From: Vibrio fortis
GTDB lineage: Bacteria > Pseudomonadota > Gammaproteobacteria > Enterobacterales > Vibrionaceae
Reading direction: 5' to 3'
Assembly: GCF_000695685.1 (NCBI RefSeq)
Contig: NZ_JFFR01000002.1
Location: forward strand, 248,001-312,000
Length of the DNA stretch: 64,000 bases
The notes under the pieces are model-generated. The model made no database searches, was not told the origin of the DNA, and saw only the letters and a list, made by a program, of their open reading frames with translations. The translations under genes were made by a program, and so were the position numbers. Shown here in pieces: positions 63,114 through 64,000 of this stretch (position 1 is the stretch's first letter; each line of letters begins with the position of its first letter).

Positions 63114-64000
63114 AACGACTCCAAAATAGAGTTAACAATCTCACCGCGAGTTTCCCAACTGTCTTTTTCTACGACCGTTGGAGAAACAGAGCAGGATTGG
63201 CGAGCATGAGTCAAGGCTTGCGATGCCTGTTCAGCGTTATTCACGGTAGTCACATACTCTTGATAAGGCTTGAGTGCAGGAAAAGGGGTAGTCACAATCG
63301 GAGTTCCAGCTGCGAGATACTCCATGAGTTTTAATGGGCTGCAAGCTCTTATCTGTTCGTTGTCGACAAATGGTAACCAACTAACATCCCAGTGTTGTGA
63401 ATAACTCGGCAACTGATGATGCGCTCTTGGGCCGAGATAAAACACGTTACTGAGTGCGGGCAGAGCAAGCTGCTCTAGCTCGTTAGGTCCAATGAAAACG
63501 AAGTCCCAGTCCGGACGTGCTAACGCCGTTTTCTCGATCAAATCGTAATCAAGCCATTGAGATAAACTGCCGTAAAAACCTGCGATTGGACGATGATGGC
63601 TCGGTAAATCTGTTGCGCGTTTCGCTGGATTAGAAAACAGAGCGAAATCGACACCGTGTGGTAATAAGTGGGTTTTTTCAGAAGGGAATTTATCCATTAG
63701 CTTCTGACTAGCTGCAAATATCACGTCGGCTTTTTCTATTAGAGCCTGTTCATGTCGAGCGACGCAGTTGTGATCAACGCCGGCGAGCGCCGAGAAGTCA
63801 TCTCCGCAGTAATAGACGACATGGGCTTCTCCCAAATGACCGCACAAGTCAGCAGCAGTTGGTAGGGAAGTCCAAAGTACTGGTTTTTTCATTCCCAACT
63901 TCTTAATAGCAGGCTTTAGCTGAGCTAACATTAGCTCCTTAGCAAGCTTTCTAGCGACGAAAGAACGTGGCGCCGGTAAGGTCTTAAGATTAACCACAGT
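63110..64000 (-). CDS. Glycosyltransferase, GT4/TuaH-like, partial at window edge
   Basis: At least 296 residues of a GT-B enzyme; the frame is open to the window end, so the true start is likely beyond it. The visible part has VLWTSLPTAADLCGHLGEAH, VVYYCGDDFSALAGVD, an ADVIFAASQKLMDKF segment and the donor-lobe PIAGFYGSLSQWLDYDLI, plus CSPLKLMEYLAAGTPIVTT (E-x-G clamp). This pattern matches TuaH-like transferases of polysaccharide loci. The gene overlaps the Wzz-like gene start by 4 bp. Confidence 0.85.
   Translation of the reverse strand, partial: TVVNLKTLPAPRSFVARKLAKELMLAQLKPAIKKLGMKKPVLWTSLPTAADLCGHLGEAHVVYYCGDDFSALAGVDHNCVARHEQALIEKADVIFAASQKLMDKFPSEKTHLLPHGVDFALFSNPAKRATDLPSHHRPIAGFYGSLSQWLDYDLIEKTALARPDWDFVFIGPNELEQLALPALSNVFYLGPRAHHQLPSYSQHWDVSWLPFVDNEQIRACSPLKLMEYLAAGTPIVTTPFPALKPYQEYVTTVNNAEQASQALTHARQSCSVSPTVVEKDSWETRGEIVNSILESL

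Overview
The window comes from a marine gammaproteobacterium, almost certainly a Vibrio (Splendidus-like). The PL7 alginate lyase pair with a KdgM-type porin, the artPIQM order, uspA, rof and the general base composition all point that way. This is inferred from protein resemblance, not from a marker gene. I see no rRNA, tRNA, CRISPR array, transposase or integrase.

Layout. 1-8.2 kb is an alginate-degradation locus: the end of an SDR gene, a KdgF-type cupin, a KdgM-family porin, a secreted lipoprotein with jelly-roll-like modules, AlyB (CBM32 + PL7) and AlyA (two PL7 domains). The octamer ATTTGTAT recurs in its non-coding regions. 8.4-13.4 kb holds sbcDC. 13.5-17.3 kb is a light-repair group: a DUF2256 mini-gene converging on an operon of DASH cryptochrome, Fe-S (6-4) photolyase-type protein and SDR. 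17.5-23.9 kb carries uspA, several small genes (STAS-like, zinc-ribbon, rof, effector-binding), a CatB-type acetyltransferase, a GST and a U32 peptidase-family protein.

23.97-40.3 kb is the most interesting part. It is an apparently complete but unassigned catabolic island: an ABC sugar-type importer followed by three SnoaL/NTF2-like proteins (five domains), a TRAP transporter, a LacI-family regulator, an HpcH/HpaI aldolase, and a divergent operon of HisD-like dehydrogenase, SDR, bicupin and alpha/beta hydrolase. Three nearly identical 20-bp palindromes (TTTTGCATACGAATCCAAAA type), plus one degenerate copy, lie in front of these units. They tie the island into one regulon, presumably under the LacI protein, whose own gene seems to start at ATA.

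40.3-46.2 kb: a thioesterase, an ABC exporter and the arginine importer artP-artI-artQ-artM. 46.4-51.5 kb: small accessory genes (DUF2513, membrane protein, HD-like, GNAT, RDD, O-acetyltransferase, HAD phosphatase). 51.6-58.3 kb: an RND efflux operon with a LysR regulator. 58.4-64 kb: part of an exopolysaccharide locus (sugar-phosphate transferase, GT2, GT4, Wzz/GumC-like protein, and a glycosyltransferase cut by the window edge).

How they work together. The lyases and porin would break down alginate outside the cell and admit oligomers; the enzymes that process the monomer further are not in this window. The LacI island looks like a separate uptake-plus-oxidation pathway for a sugar or sugar-acid-like compound, with a proposed order of import, oxidation (HisD-like, SDR), ring opening or hydrolysis (alpha/beta hydrolase) and aldol cleavage (HpcH/HpaI). 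The substrate cannot be read from sequence.
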